Shown here: positions 18,783 through 28,731 of the stretch, in pieces
Position numbering within the stretch: the first letter of the stretch is position 1
Layout: every line of letters starts with the position of its first letter
Source of the DNA: Streptococcus ovuberis
GTDB lineage: Bacteria; Bacillota; Bacilli; Lactobacillales; Streptococcaceae
Reading direction: 5' to 3'
DNA: 64,000 nt
Assembly (NCBI RefSeq): GCF_012396585.1
Contig: NZ_JAAXPR010000010.1
Location: 1 to 64,000 of the forward strand
Translations under genes and position numbers: made by a program
The notes under the pieces: model-generated
What the model was told of the DNA's origin: nothing
Databases searched by the model: none
What the model saw: only the letters and a program-made list of their open reading frames with translations

Positions 18783-19507
18783 TCATAACCACCCGTGAAA
18801 ACTGGTGGCTTGTACACCGGCTATAAGCCGTTAAACTCCAGCAGCGTCTAAAGACGCTCGCTGAACGTTGTTCAAGTTATGCTTCTATTACTTGACTATT
18901 GCCCGTAACAACGGGCTTTTATCGTGTTCTAAATCCTCCATCTGAAAAGGGATCTTCGTATTCTTTAACGCTCAACTTATCTAGAGCTATGTCGTCCTTC
19001 TCTTGCTCGCGAATATACTTCGCTACGGTTTGTTCGTTTAATCCGATAGTACTGACGTAATAACCCCTCGCCCAAAACTTACGATTTCCGTATTTATACT
19101 TTAAATTCGAATGTCTATCAAATATCATCAAAGCACTCTTACTTTTTAAATATCCCATAAAATCGGAAATCGCTAGTTTGGGTGGTATCAGCACAAGCAT
19201 GTGAACGTGATCTGGCATCATGTGCCCTTCTATAATTTCTACTCCTTTGTACTGGCATAGATGACGGAAAATATCGATGAGGTCTTGTCTAATTTTATAG
19301 TAGATGGACTTTCTACGATACTTCGGAGTGAAGACGATGTGATAGAGCACATCCATTTGGTGTGTGATAAACTATAACTGGTTTTAGCCATTTATTTTTC
19401 CTTTCTGTATCTAACCTGAACAATTAGATTATACTAGGAAAAATAAATGGAAGCTAGAAGCCTTATCAGCCACCAGCTTAGCTGGTGGTTTTCTCATTTT
19501 TCTCTCC
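18783..19507 (-). mobile_element. IS200/IS605-family element (transposase-only type)
   Basis: A single Y1-transposase gene on the - strand is bounded by subterminal hairpins: CCACCCG...CTGGTGG near 18789-18811 and CCACCAGCTTAGCTGGTGG near 19472-19490. No terminal inverted repeats or target duplication are expected for this family. Ends are estimated by comparing its right end (GGGTGGTTATGA) with the relic at 1-260 (GGGTGGTCATGA), and could be off by several bases. It sits inside the gene starting at 18774. Confidence 0.8.
18919..19391 (-). pseudogene. tnpA: IS200-like transposase TnpA, frameshifted near the N-terminus
   Basis: Y1 HUH transposase acting on single-stranded ends. The intact 145-residue reading starts at 19356 and has the metal-binding HUH motif DHVHMLVLIPP and the catalytic tyrosine in RGYYVSTIG. 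A better start exists upstream: AAAGGA and ATG at 19391 give MAKTSYSLSHTKWMC, the usual family N-terminus, but this lies in another frame. A one-base deletion after TGC (about 19349) separates it from LYHIVFTPKYRRK. The internal ATG at 19356 has no ribosome site, so the copy is probably inactive. Confidence 0.75.
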
Positions 19508-20465
19508 GAGAAAAACTGGCTGGAAGCCATAATACAAGAAGCCTTACAACAATTAGGGTTGAGCTATGATCAAGAAGCAAATGTTCTTTTTGGAGTTTAT
19601 CATGGCTTTCTAGTTTACCTTTCAGAAGTAAACAGTGGGAATAGCAAGATTTATACCCTAACGACAACGGCTATTCGAAATGGTGAGGGATTGCAAAAGA
19701 GCTTTGGAAAGAACTAAAGACTCACTCAGATAAGTCTATCACAGCGGTGTCAGCTAAACAGTATAAGATAACAGCTCTCCTCCGGCATCGACTTACAAAG
19801 GGGAAGAGGCCTGCTGACATCCAGCAGGCTCTAGAGTCTTTAATAAACTTTTTGACAGATCACGGATTTGTAGCAGCTTGTGAAGACACAGGGCAAACAA
19901 GTGACTTGGGTATCTATACAGTTAGTGGAGCTGTACGGATTTTATCGGAGAATGCTTACACGCAATACGTAAAGAATCTGGATACATCTGAACAATTATA
20001 CGGTCAAAGCTCTGAAAATTATATCCTTGGTACTGTAGGTGCATTCCTAGGTTCTTTGATTGGAGTAGCCTTAATTGTCATCTTAGGACAATTAGGTTTC
20101 GTCGCAGCATTTTCAGGAATTGTAATGGGGATTGCAACGGTTAAGGGATATGAGCTTCTAGCAAAAAAATTCTCTAAGGTTGCAGCCGTTATCTGTTTAG
20201 TGATTGTTGTGGCGATGACTTACTTTGCCAATGAATTAGATTGGGCACTATTAGTTGCTCGCGTAGCTGAAATTGATATCATCACAGCCTTCCAAGGTCT
20301 GTCAGAATTGAAGACTTTAGAATATATCGATATGACAGACTACACCACTAATTTATTGATGTTATTTGCCTTTACACTGATTACAGCAGGTTTAACTATC
20401 TTTGGAGCCCTTAAAGACAATGCTAATAAATTTGTAACACATCCACTAACAGAAGACTAACCGAA

Positions 20466-20499
20466 ACCACCCAGTAAATGAATATTGGGTGGTATTTTT
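20466..20499 (+). terminator. Terminator before murB
   Basis: ACCACCCA (20466-20473) and TGGGTGGT (20486-20493) are followed by ATTTTTT. TATAAT for the next unit lies at 20523-20528. Confidence 0.85.
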
Positions 20500-20566
20500 T
20501 CGATTTTTCTTCAGTTTTCTGGTATAATGGTAGAGGCTATGCCAAATTTTCAATGAAAGAATCATC

Positions 20567-21469
20567 ATGTCACATTATCAAAACCTACAGTCGTTTTTTG
20601 AAGGAATCGACTTTAAAGAAAATGAACCCTTAAAGCATTATACCTACACCAAGGTGGGAGGGGCAGCGGATGTCTTGTTTTTCCCTAAAAACAAGTATGA
20701 GCTGGCCAAGATTGTCCGCTATGCCAATGAACACGAGATTCCCTGGATGGTTCTGGGAAATGCGAGTAATATCATTATTCGCGATAAAGGAATCCGTGGT
20801 TTTGTCATCATGTTTAATAAGCTCAACACGGTAACCGTCAATGGTTATACGATTGAGGCAGAAGCAGGGGCTAATCTGATTGAAACCACAAGGATTGCCC
20901 TTTACCATTCGTTGACAGGCTTTGAATTTGCCTGTGGCATACCAGGATCTATTGGTGGTGCAGTTTATATGAATGCGGGCGCATATGGCGGTGAAATATC
21001 AGCGGTTTTGGTGTCTGCTCAGCTTCTGAACAAAGATGGTGAAATCAGGACAGTTGACGGTCGGGACATGAAGTTCGGTTACCGCCATTCTATCGTCCAA
21101 GATAATGGTGCGATCGTCATCTCCGCAAAATTTGCCTTAAAACCAGGCGTTTATGAAACCATTCAACATGAAATGAACCGTTTAACCCATTTGCGTGAAT
21201 TGAAGCAACCATTGGAGTACCCTTCTTGTGGGTCTGTTTTCAAAAGACCTGTCGGACATTTTGCAGGTCAGTTAATCATGGAGGCTGGCCTCAAGGGTTA
21301 CCGTATAGGTGGGGTTGAAGTGTCAGAAAAACATGCTGGTTTTATGATTAATGTCGCTGATGGCACTGCCTCAGATTACGAGGCTTTGATTGACCATGTG
21401 ATTGCTAAGGTTCAGGAGCAGTCAGGTATTACACTAGAGCGTGAAGTGCGTATCATTGGAGAAGGTTAG
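20567..21469 (+). CDS. murB: UDP-N-acetylenolpyruvoylglucosamine reductase
   Basis: Reduces UDP-GlcNAc-enolpyruvate to UDP-MurNAc for peptidoglycan. The 300-residue FAD enzyme is of the type II form: [47 protein letters not shown], the catalytic Ser segment [11 protein letters not shown] and the C-terminal Glu in [10 protein letters not shown]. It lies 34 bp upstream of potA, the linkage common in streptococci, so wall synthesis and polyamine uptake share a transcript. Confidence 0.95.
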   Translation: MSHYQNLQSFFEGIDFKENEPLKHYTYTKVGGAADVLFFPKNKYELAKIVRYANEHEIPWMVLGNASNIIIRDKGIRGFVIMFNKLNTVTVNGYTIEAEAGANLIETTRIALYHSLTGFEFACGIPGSIGGAVYMNAGAYGGEISAVLVSAQLLNKDGEIRTVDGRDMKFGYRHSIVQDNGAIVISAKFALKPGVYETIQHEMNRLTHLRELKQPLEYPSCGSVFKRPVGHFAGQLIMEAGLKGYRIGGVEVSEKHAGFMINVADGTASDYEALIDHVIAKVQEQSGITLEREVRIIGEG

Positions 21470-21503
21470 TCTTTAATGACTAGTAAAAAAAGGAGGAGCA
21501 GCC

Positions 21504-22664
21504 GTGACTGAAAAACAGCCGATCATTGCATTTAAGAACGTCTCTAAAGTCTATGAAGATAATGGGACGGTTGTGCTTAAAAATATCAACTTTGAACTGG
21601 AAGAAGGAAAGTTTTACACACTTTTAGGAGCGTCTGGTTCAGGGAAATCAACGATTTTAAACATTATTGCAGGCCTACTGGATGCGACTAGTGGGGATGT
21701 TTATCTAGATGGCGAGCGGATCAATGATGTGCCGACCAACAAAAGAGATGTGCATACGGTCTTTCAGTCTTACGCCCTCTTTCCTCATATGACTGTGTTT
21801 GAAAATGTGGCCTTTTCGCTCAAATTACGTAAGGTGGAAAAAGCTGAAATCGAGCGACGTGTCAAGGAAGCCTTGAAGATGGTGCGTTTGGAAGGCTATG
21901 AGAACCGTTCCATTCAGAAGCTATCTGGTGGGCAGCGTCAGCGGGTAGCCATCGCACGTGCCATTATCAATCGCCCGCGTGTAGTCCTTTTGGACGAACC
22001 TTTGTCTGCGCTTGATTTGAAGCTTCGTACAGAAATGCAATACGAACTGCGCGAACTGCAACAGGATTTGGGGATTACCTTTGTCTTTGTGACGCATGAT
22101 CAAGAAGAAGCCCTTGCCATGAGTGATTGGATTTTTGTCATGAATGAAGGCGAAATTGTTCAGTCTGGAACCCCTGTAGATATCTATGATGAGCCGATTA
22201 ACCACTTTGTAGCGACCTTTATTGGGGAGTCCAATATCCTCCCAGGCATCATGATCGAAGACTACCTCGTAGAATTTAACGGCAAACGTTTTGAAGCGGT
22301 TGACGGTGGGATGAAGCCTAATGAACCGATCGAAGTCGTGATTAGACCGGAAGACTTGCAGATTACCTTGCCAGAAGAAGGGAAATTGCAGGTGAAGGTA
22401 GATACCCAGCTCTTTCGCGGTGTGCACTACGAGATTATTGCCTATGATGAATTGGGCAACGAGTGGATGATTCATTCGACCCGTAAAGCAATTGTCGGCG
22501 AAGTCATTGGACTGGATTTTGAACCGGAAGATATCCACATCATGCGCCTCAATGAAACTGAAGAAGAGTTCGATGCCCGTATTGAAGAATATGTTGAAAT
22601 CGAAGAGCCAGAAGAAGGCTTGATTAATGCCATCGAGGAGGAACGTGATGAAGAAAACCTCTAG
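21504..22664 (+). CDS. potA: Spermidine/putrescine ABC transporter ATP-binding protein
   Basis: Energises polyamine uptake with PotB, PotC and PotD. The 386-residue ATPase has Walker [10 protein letters not shown] (42-50), signature LSGGQRQR, Walker [13 protein letters not shown] and the His switch VTHDQEEA, then a TOBE regulatory domain (about 245-365) and an acidic C-terminal tail. It starts with GTG after AAAGGAGGAGC. The 3' end overlaps potB by 17 bp, and a GAGGAGG inside it serves as the potB ribosome site. Confidence 0.95.
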   Translation: MTEKQPIIAFKNVSKVYEDNGTVVLKNINFELEEGKFYTLLGASGSGKSTILNIIAGLLDATSGDVYLDGERINDVPTNKRDVHTVFQSYALFPHMTVFENVAFSLKLRKVEKAEIERRVKEALKMVRLEGYENRSIQKLSGGQRQRVAIARAIINRPRVVLLDEPLSALDLKLRTEMQYELRELQQDLGITFVFVTHDQEEALAMSDWIFVMNEGEIVQSGTPVDIYDEPINHFVATFIGESNILPGIMIEDYLVEFNGKRFEAVDGGMKPNEPIEVVIRPEDLQITLPEEGKLQVKVDTQLFRGVHYEIIAYDELGNEWMIHSTRKAIVGEVIGLDFEPEDIHIMRLNETEEEFDARIEEYVEIEEPEEGLINAIEEERDEENL

Positions 22665-23451
22665 TCTTCTCTCTTTGCCCTACTGGCTTTGGCTAGTCTT
22701 CTTTGTCTTTGTGCCACTAGGGCTTATCATCTGGCAATCTTTCTTTGATATTCATGGGAATTTTACCCTATCCAACTATCAAACGTACTTTACTTCGCCT
22801 AATGCGACCTACCTCAAGATGAGTCTAAACTCGGTTCTCTATGCAGGAATTATCACTCTAGTGACCTTGGTCCTTGCTTATCCGACCGCTTATTTTCTGA
22901 CCAAGCTCAAGCACAAGCAGCTCTGGTTGATGCTCATCATCTTACCAACATGGGTTAACCTTTTGCTCAAGGCGTATGCCTTTATTGGGATTTTTGGCAA
23001 TAGCGGAGCCATCAATTCATTTCTGAGCTTTTTAGGATTAGCTCCAAAGCAACTCTTGTTTACAGACTTTGCCTTTATTTTTGTCGCCAGCTACATTGAG
23101 TTGCCTTTCATGATGTTGCCTATCTTTAATATTTTGGATGATTTGGATCCTAACTTGATTGCAGCCAGTAAAGACTTAGGTGCTAACAATTGGCAGACCT
23201 TCACCAAGGTTATTTTCCCTCTTTCTATGAATGGGGTTAGATCAGGGATTCAAGCTGTCTTTATCCCATCACTCAGCCTCTTTATGTTGACCCGTTTGAT
23301 TGGTGGAAACCGTGTCATCACGCTAGGGACAGCCATAGAGCAACACTTTTTGACCACCCAGAATTGGGGGATGGGTTCAACGATTGGAGTGGTTTTGATT
23401 TTGGCCATGCTTCTGATCATGTGGGCGACGAAAGAGAGGGCTAAAGGATGA
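22648..23451 (+). CDS. potB: Spermidine/putrescine ABC transporter permease PotB
   Basis: First membrane subunit of the polyamine importer. The 267 residues contain about six hydrophobic helices and the EAA-like coupling loop ([21 protein letters not shown]). The start is ATG 22648, 5 bp after GAGGAGGAACGTG; an in-frame start at 22627 inside potA is less likely. The stop overlaps the potC ATG by four bases. Confidence 0.94.
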   Translation: MKKTSSLLSLPYWLWLVFFVFVPLGLIIWQSFFDIHGNFTLSNYQTYFTSPNATYLKMSLNSVLYAGIITLVTLVLAYPTAYFLTKLKHKQLWLMLIILPTWVNLLLKAYAFIGIFGNSGAINSFLSFLGLAPKQLLFTDFAFIFVASYIELPFMMLPIFNILDDLDPNLIAASKDLGANNWQTFTKVIFPLSMNGVRSGIQAVFIPSLSLFMLTRLIGGNRVITLGTAIEQHFLTTQNWGMGSTIGVVLILAMLLIMWATKERAKG

Positions 23452-24218
23452 AAAAAATTGCGAATATCTACCTAATCATCGTCTTTCTCATTCTCTACTT
23501 ACCCATTTTTTACTTGATTTATTATGCTTTCAATAGTGGTGGGACTATGAATGGTTTTGAAGGCTTTACTTGGGAGCACTTCCAGGCGGTCTTTGACGAT
23601 AGTCGGCTCATGTTGATTGTTGCGCAAACCTTTCTTCTAGCGTTCTTAAGTTCCTTGATTGCCACTATTATCGGTACCTTTGGTGCCATCTATATTTACC
23701 AGTTGCGTCGACGGTATCAGGAGAGCCTCCTATCTGCTAACAATATCTTAATGGTTGCGCCTGATGTGATGATTGGGGCGTCCTTCTTGATTCTCTTTAC
23801 GATGATTGGTTTCCAACTAGGTTTTGTCTCCGTCTTATTGAGCCACGTGGCCTTCTCTATCCCGATTGTAGTGTTGATGGTTTTGCCAAGACTTAAAGAA
23901 ATGAATGACGATATGATTCTAGCGGCATTTGACTTGGGAGCTACCAGAAGCCAGATGTTTCGTGAAATTATGCTGCCTTACTTAACACCCGCAATTATTG
24001 CAGGTTATTTTATGGCCTTTACCTATTCTTTGGATGATTTTGCGGTGACCTTTTTTGTAACGGGAAATGGCTTCTCCACGCTTTCTGTAGAAATCTACTC
24101 TCGAGCCCGGCAAGGGATTTCCCTTGAAATCAATGCCCTGTCAGCTCTGGTCTTTCTTTTCTCGATTATACTGGTTATCGGATATTACTTTATTTCGCGT
24201 GAAAAGGAGGACATTTAA
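23448..24218 (+). CDS. potC: Spermidine/putrescine ABC transporter permease PotC
   Basis: Second membrane subunit, 256 residues with about six helices and the coupling loop LAAFDLGATRSQMFREIMLPYL. It overlaps potB by ATGA, and its stop shares a base with the potD ATG, so all four pot genes are tightly coupled. Confidence 0.94.
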   Translation: MKKIANIYLIIVFLILYLPIFYLIYYAFNSGGTMNGFEGFTWEHFQAVFDDSRLMLIVAQTFLLAFLSSLIATIIGTFGAIYIYQLRRRYQESLLSANNILMVAPDVMIGASFLILFTMIGFQLGFVSVLLSHVAFSIPIVVLMVLPRLKEMNDDMILAAFDLGATRSQMFREIMLPYLTPAIIAGYFMAFTYSLDDFAVTFFVTGNGFSTLSVEIYSRARQGISLEINALSALVFLFSIILVIGYYFISREKEDI

Positions 24219-25288
24219 TGAAACGATTGCTATCATTTTTTGTGGGCGTTTTAACGATTATTCTCCTCTTGACAGGATTGAGCCTCACCATGTCTGCCCA
24301 GAAGGATTCTGGTAGCACTGGCAAGTTGGTGATTTACAACTGGGGAGATTACATTGATCCTGATTTACTGAAAGAATTCACGGCAGAAACAGGTATCCAA
24401 GTCGATTATCAAACTTTTGATTCAAATGAATCGATGTATACCAAGATCAAGCAAGGAGGGACGACTTATGACATTGCTGTCCCATCTGAGTACATGATTT
24501 CTAAAATGATTGAAGAAGACATGCTGTTGCCGATTGACCATCATCAAATCACAGGAATGGAAAATCTTGGTAAGGAATTTATCAATCAGTCTTTTGACCC
24601 AGGAAACAAGTTCTCTGTTCCTTATTTCTGGGGAACGCTTGGCATCATCTACAATACCAAAATGGTTAAAGAAGCTCCGCTTGAATGGGAAGATCTTTGG
24701 AAAGAAGAGTACCGCAACAATATTATGTTGATTGACGGGGCTCGTGAAGGAATGGGCATTGGGCTACAGAGTTTAGGCTATAGCCTCAACTCACAAAATC
24801 CAAACGAATTGCATGAAGCCGCTGAAAAACTCTATCAATTGACGCCTAATATTAAGGCCATTGTTGCAGATGAAATCAAGGGCTATATGATTCAAGGAGA
24901 AGCTGCGGTGGCAGTCAGTTTTTCAGGGGAAGCTAGCGAGATGCTAGATGGTAATGAAGACTTGGTTTATGTCGTTCCTTCAAAAGGGAGCAACCTCTGG
25001 TTTGACAATATAGTAATCCCAAAAACAGCTAAAAACATTGACGGAGCACATGCCTTCATCAGTTTTATGCTCCGTCCAGAAAACGCTCTTCGAAATGCTG
25101 AATATGTCGGTTATTCAACGCCGAATAACGTTGCAAAAGCAATGTTAGATGAAGAGACCCGTGAGGATCAGGCTTTTTACCCAAGTGGTGAAACACTGGA
25201 TAATCTTGAAGTTTACGATAACCTGGGTAAAGAGTTACTCGGAGATTACAATGATTTGTACCTTCAGTTTAAAATGTATCGGAAATAA
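24218..25288 (+). CDS. potD: Spermidine/putrescine-binding protein PotD
   Basis: Extracellular polyamine receptor of the importer. The 356-residue protein has an N-terminal hydrophobic segment (MKRLLSFFVGVLTIILLLTG). No Cys lipobox is visible there, so it looks membrane-anchored by an uncleaved helix rather than lipidated. The family segments VIYNWGDYIDPDLLKEF, YDIAVPSEYMISKM and WGTLGIIYNT follow. It overlaps potC by one base. Confidence 0.94.
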   Translation: MKRLLSFFVGVLTIILLLTGLSLTMSAQKDSGSTGKLVIYNWGDYIDPDLLKEFTAETGIQVDYQTFDSNESMYTKIKQGGTTYDIAVPSEYMISKMIEEDMLLPIDHHQITGMENLGKEFINQSFDPGNKFSVPYFWGTLGIIYNTKMVKEAPLEWEDLWKEEYRNNIMLIDGAREGMGIGLQSLGYSLNSQNPNELHEAAEKLYQLTPNIKAIVADEIKGYMIQGEAAVAVSFSGEASEMLDGNEDLVYVVPSKGSNLWFDNIVIPKTAKNIDGAHAFISFMLRPENALRNAEYVGYSTPNNVAKAMLDEETREDQAFYPSGETLDNLEVYDNLGKELLGDYNDLYLQFKMYRK

Positions 25289-25302
25289 TAGTGGAATAAA
25301 AA

Positions 25303-26838
25303 ATGGAACAATCAAACAAAGAATTTAACTATGCCTCCAGCTCCATTCTGGTCTCTGTCTTGAGAGGGATTGTTGTTGGTTTGGCAGTTGGGTTAGTGGT
25401 TAGCCTATTTCGATTGTTTATCGGACATAGTTTTGAATGGCTGGTCCATCTTTATCAAATGGCACGACAAAATCTGTTCGTGCTTTTTGCTATTGCAGTA
25501 GGCTATTTTGTACTGACTCTTTTTATAGCCTTTTTAGCCAAAGGAGAAAAGGGCATCCGCGGATCAGGCATCCCCCAAGTAGAGGGGGAATTAAAAGGGT
25601 TGATGACCTCGAATTGGTGGGAAATTCTGTGGCGAAAATTTATGGGTGGTATGTTAGCTATTTCAAGCGGACTCATGTTAGGGCGAGAAGGTCCCTCCAT
25701 TCAGTTAGGGGCTATGACGGCTAAAGGAGTGGCCAGTCACTTTAAACTAAGTCCGTTAGAAACCAGGGTTTTGATAGCAAGTGGTGCCGCGGCTGGTTTA
25801 TCCGCAGCCTTTAACGCGCCCATTGCGGGCTTGCTTTTTGTGATTGAAGAGGTATACCGCCATTTTTCCCGTCTTGTCTGGATAACGACTTTGACTGCGA
25901 GCCTCGTTGCTAATGCTGTTTCTCAATGGATGTTTGGCTTGTCGCCAGCCTTGCATCTTCCGATTTCGCTACCTGCTTTGGATTTTCACCAATATTGGCT
26001 TTTGATTTTAACTGGAGCATTTCTTGGACTTGCTGGCTATGTCTACGAACGTGTCATTCTAGCCATGCCCAAATTCTACAAAAAAATGGGAGATGCCCTT
26101 CAGCTAACACCCGATTTCTATCCACTCATCCCATTTTCACTCATTATGCCAATTGGTCTATTGTTTCCTAAATTATTAGGCGGCGGCCATGAGCTAATCG
26201 TTCATTTACCACACGCGCAGACAAGTTTAACGATGTTACTGGTATTCTTTGTTATTCGTTTTTGTATGAGCATGTTAAGCTATGGTTCGGGTTTGCCAGG
26301 CGGAATTTTCTTGCCGATATTGGCTCTTGGTTCTGTCTTAGGCTTGCTGATTGGCCATGTTCTGCTGGGATTAGGTCTAATCGTATCAGAAGATTTACCA
26401 CTCTTTATTGTACTGGGGATGGCTGGTTATTTTGGGGCCATTTCAAAGGCTCCCCTAACAGGGATTGTACTGGTTACGGAGATGGTCGGGGATATGCAGC
26501 AATTGATGCCGATTGGAATTGTGATGTTGTCGTCTTATATTGTCATGGATTTATGTCACGGAGTGCCAATTTATGAAGCGATGTTAGAAAAAATGCTTCC
26601 AGAACATGCCAATGAAACTACTAGAGTGACTCTGATTGAAATTCCAGTATCTGAGAAGATTGCAGGAAGACGTGTGGCGGACCTTACATTACCAGATGGC
26701 GTCTTGATTACTGGTCAAGGCACACCTGGTCATGTGGAGGTTGTCAATGGTCAAAGCAAGCTGTATCTAGGAAATACCATTCATCTAGTGGTCCAAACCC
26801 ATAAAATTGATGTTGTCAAATCTATTTTATTAGATTAG
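25303..26838 (+). CDS. ClC-family chloride channel / H+-Cl- exchanger
   Basis: A 511-residue ClC protein with about a dozen hydrophobic helices. The ion-path motifs are GSGIPQVEG (selectivity filter), GREGPSIQLGA (GREGP with the gating Glu) and GSGLPGGIFLP. A C-terminal ~70-residue cytosolic TrkA-C-like domain (about 435-510) follows. An acid-resistance or ion-balance role is inferred from the family. It begins 14 bp after potD, so it may be carried on the pot transcript. Confidence 0.92.
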   Translation: MEQSNKEFNYASSSILVSVLRGIVVGLAVGLVVSLFRLFIGHSFEWLVHLYQMARQNLFVLFAIAVGYFVLTLFIAFLAKGEKGIRGSGIPQVEGELKGLMTSNWWEILWRKFMGGMLAISSGLMLGREGPSIQLGAMTAKGVASHFKLSPLETRVLIASGAAAGLSAAFNAPIAGLLFVIEEVYRHFSRLVWITTLTASLVANAVSQWMFGLSPALHLPISLPALDFHQYWLLILTGAFLGLAGYVYERVILAMPKFYKKMGDALQLTPDFYPLIPFSLIMPIGLLFPKLLGGGHELIVHLPHAQTSLTMLLVFFVIRFCMSMLSYGSGLPGGIFLPILALGSVLGLLIGHVLLGLGLIVSEDLPLFIVLGMAGYFGAISKAPLTGIVLVTEMVGDMQQLMPIGIVMLSSYIVMDLCHGVPIYEAMLEKMLPEHANETTRVTLIEIPVSEKIAGRRVADLTLPDGVLITGQGTPGHVEVVNGQSKLYLGNTIHLVVQTHKIDVVKSILLD

Positions 26839-27109
26839 CACGTCTTTCTTCTTAGCAGCTGAATTCTTGGTATAAAAAAGCCCAAAAGTACCTCTTTTGG
26901 TCTAACCAATAAGACATTATAGCAGAAGCGACGATAGTATCTAGTACTCATTTTTCTATAGTATTGCGAAAAATGCCAAGATTGTGGCCAGTAACCAGTA
27001 AGATGTTATCCAGTATATTATCCGTCATTCTACAAAAGAGCAATTCGTTGATTACCTGAAAACACAACTCAGTATTGTAAATACAAACGACTAGAATGGA
27101 TGTTACGTT
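26839..27109 (+). other. 271-bp spacer with a hairpin and a gene relic
   Basis: A hairpin CCAAAAG/CTTTTGG at about 26882-26900 may be a weak terminator. From about 27009 a start-less open frame reads DVIQYIIRHSTKEQFVDYLK and ends at TAG (27091-27093), which looks like the 3' end of a lost gene. It is not recognised. Confidence 0.35.
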
Positions 27110-28006
27110 ATGTCATTATTATCAAAAAGAGATCTGTCGAATTTGCAAGAGATTACCAAAGGCTATTCTTCAGAAAAAAAGTACAAAATAGTTGGTGATC
27201 AAGCCTATTTCTTGAAAATTTCCCCTCTATCCTTTGCGGAACGTAAACGATTAGAGATGAAATACCTGAGGGATCTATCGACCACTTCATTAAAACAAGC
27301 TCAGTTGTTAGAGGTTGCGTTTCAGGAAGATAAAATGCTTAGCCTGTACAACTGGATTGATGGGAAAGATTTTCGAGATCTTGCGACTACCTTATCCGCT
27401 CAAGAACTTTATGCTTACGGCATACAGGCTGGAAGTTACCTAAGGGACATTCATAGTCTGCCGATTGATGAGAAACCACTCAATTGGGAAGAGCACTATA
27501 GGGCTAAAATCAATCGAAAAATAGCTGCTTTTTCAGAAGTTCACACCCTGTATCCAGATGGCTCTCTTTTTATCGATTTTATTGAGAATCATAGCTACTT
27601 GCTTCAACATCGTCCGCAAAGTTTATGCCACGGTGACTACCATGTGGGCAATCTAATGATCGAACACCCTTCTAATGAGCTTGTCGTTATTGACTTTGGC
27701 TCGTTAGAAATTGGTGATCCGTACGAAGAGTTTAATCGCATGATATGGAATGCTCAACTTTCAGAAGAGTTTGCGACGGGACTTATCCATGGTTATTTTA
27801 AGGAAAAACAGATTCCAGAAAAGTTTTGGGGTCTAATGGCTCTCTACATGGCGACAGACGTCATTGGTTCCATCCCTTGGGCCATACCCTTTGGTGAGCA
27901 ACAAGTTCAAACCATGATAGAACGAGCAGAAGCTGTGCTGGATTGGTATCAAAAGTTTGAGCAGAGGATTCCTAGTTTCTATAAAGGGGAAGCCTCGCGT
28001 TTCTAA
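27110..28006 (+). CDS. Aminoglycoside-phosphotransferase-fold small-molecule kinase
   Basis: A 298-residue protein of the APH/choline kinase-like fold. The catalytic loop is LCHGDYHVGNLMI (Brenner motif H-x-D-x5-N) and the metal-binding aspartate follows in VVIDFGSLEIGDPYEEFNR. A Lys in YFLKIS (about 37) would bind ATP. The substrate is unknown, and the name does not imply antibiotic resistance. The start has only a weak ribosome site. It stands between a ClC gene and nth, with no informative partner. Confidence 0.85.
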   Translation: MSLLSKRDLSNLQEITKGYSSEKKYKIVGDQAYFLKISPLSFAERKRLEMKYLRDLSTTSLKQAQLLEVAFQEDKMLSLYNWIDGKDFRDLATTLSAQELYAYGIQAGSYLRDIHSLPIDEKPLNWEEHYRAKINRKIAAFSEVHTLYPDGSLFIDFIENHSYLLQHRPQSLCHGDYHVGNLMIEHPSNELVVIDFGSLEIGDPYEEFNRMIWNAQLSEEFATGLIHGYFKEKQIPEKFWGLMALYMATDVIGSIPWAIPFGEQQVQTMIERAEAVLDWYQKFEQRIPSFYKGEASRF

Positions 28007-28059
28007 ACGCCTGGTCGCTATGGTATAATGAGTATAGGAAATACTACGAAGGAGGTTCC

Positions 28060-28686
28060 ATGGTTTTATCCAAGAAAAAAGCCCGCCATGTGATTGAAGA
28101 AATTATTGCCCTATTCCCAGATGCTCAGCCAAGTTTGGACTTCCGAAACCATTTTGAATTGGTCTGTGCAGTCCTGTTATCCGCTCAAACAACCGATGCG
28201 GCGGTTAACAAGGCAACCCCTGGCTTATTTGCAGCTTATCCAACTCCTCAAGCCATGGCAGCGGCAGATGTGGCTGACATTGCAAGGTATATTTCGAGAT
28301 TAGGACTCTACCGCAACAAGGCTAAATTTTTAAAAGAATGTGCCCAACAACTCTTAGATAGGCATGATGGTGTGGTGCCACAAACGCGTGAAGAATTAGA
28401 AGCCTTATCCGGCGTTGGACGAAAAACCGCCAATGTGGTTCTAAGTGTTGGGTTTGGTATTCCAGCCTTTGCGGTTGACACACATGTATCAAGAATCTGT
28501 AAACACCATCAGATTGTTAAACAATCCGCGACACCGCTGGAAATTGAAAAACGGGTCATGGATATCTTACCGCCAGAGCGTTGGCTAGCCGCTCATCAGG
28601 CTATGATTTACTTTGGCCGCGCCATCTGCCACCCCAAAAATCCAGAGTGCGATCAGTACCCGCAACTTTATCAGTTTGAGGAATAA
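28060..28686 (+). CDS. nth: Endonuclease III-like DNA glycosylase with incomplete iron-sulfur motif
   Basis: Base-excision glycosylase/AP lyase for oxidised pyrimidines. The 208-residue protein has the helix-hairpin-helix and catalytic residues LSGVGRKTANVVL (Lys122) and FAVDTHVSR (Asp140). The usual C-terminal [4Fe-4S] motif C-x6-C-x2-C-x5-C is incomplete: Cys190 and Cys197 are present, but Tyr200 replaces the third Cys and the fourth is missing (CHPKNPECDQYPQ). TATAAT at 28024-28029 and AAGGAGG precede the ATG. The rsuA-like gene follows after 45 bp. Confidence 0.93.
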   Translation: MVLSKKKARHVIEEIIALFPDAQPSLDFRNHFELVCAVLLSAQTTDAAVNKATPGLFAAYPTPQAMAAADVADIARYISRLGLYRNKAKFLKECAQQLLDRHDGVVPQTREELEALSGVGRKTANVVLSVGFGIPAFAVDTHVSRICKHHQIVKQSATPLEIEKRVMDILPPERWLAAHQAMIYFGRAICHPKNPECDQYPQLYQFEE

Positions 28687-28731
28687 GGTTTCTAAAGAAC
28701 GGAAAATAGCATAGAGAAAGGAAAGCAGTGC

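Larger units (their letters stand above)
18774..20460 (+). pseudogene. Membrane protein gene broken by an IS200-like insertion and a frameshift
   Basis: A good ribosome site and ATG at 18774 open a frame (MKEVI) that runs into the insertion element. Beyond it, from 19508, an open frame reads EKNWLEAIIQEALQQLGLSY and continues to about 19680. There an indel moves the reading to the frame EGIAKELWKELKTHSDKS, which continues without break to 20460. The 3' part (237 residues if read from GTG 19747) has a ~100-residue soluble N-terminal portion and four or five hydrophobic segments. The family is not recognised. The ORF from 19747 is probably not an independent gene. The 20466 terminator ends the unit. 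Confidence 0.7.

Noticed and set aside
19747..20460. Stand-alone 237-residue membrane protein starting with GTG
   Set aside because: The frame continues upstream (EGIAKELWKELKTHSDKS) and joins a 5' part after one frameshift, so it is treated as the 3' part of a broken gene.
21921..22538. 205-codon open frame on the - strand
   Set aside because: Antisense to potA, with no ribosome site and no recognisable motif.
27110..28006. Aminoglycoside resistance gene
   Set aside because: Only the kinase fold is supported; there is no specific similarity to known APH enzymes and no resistance context.
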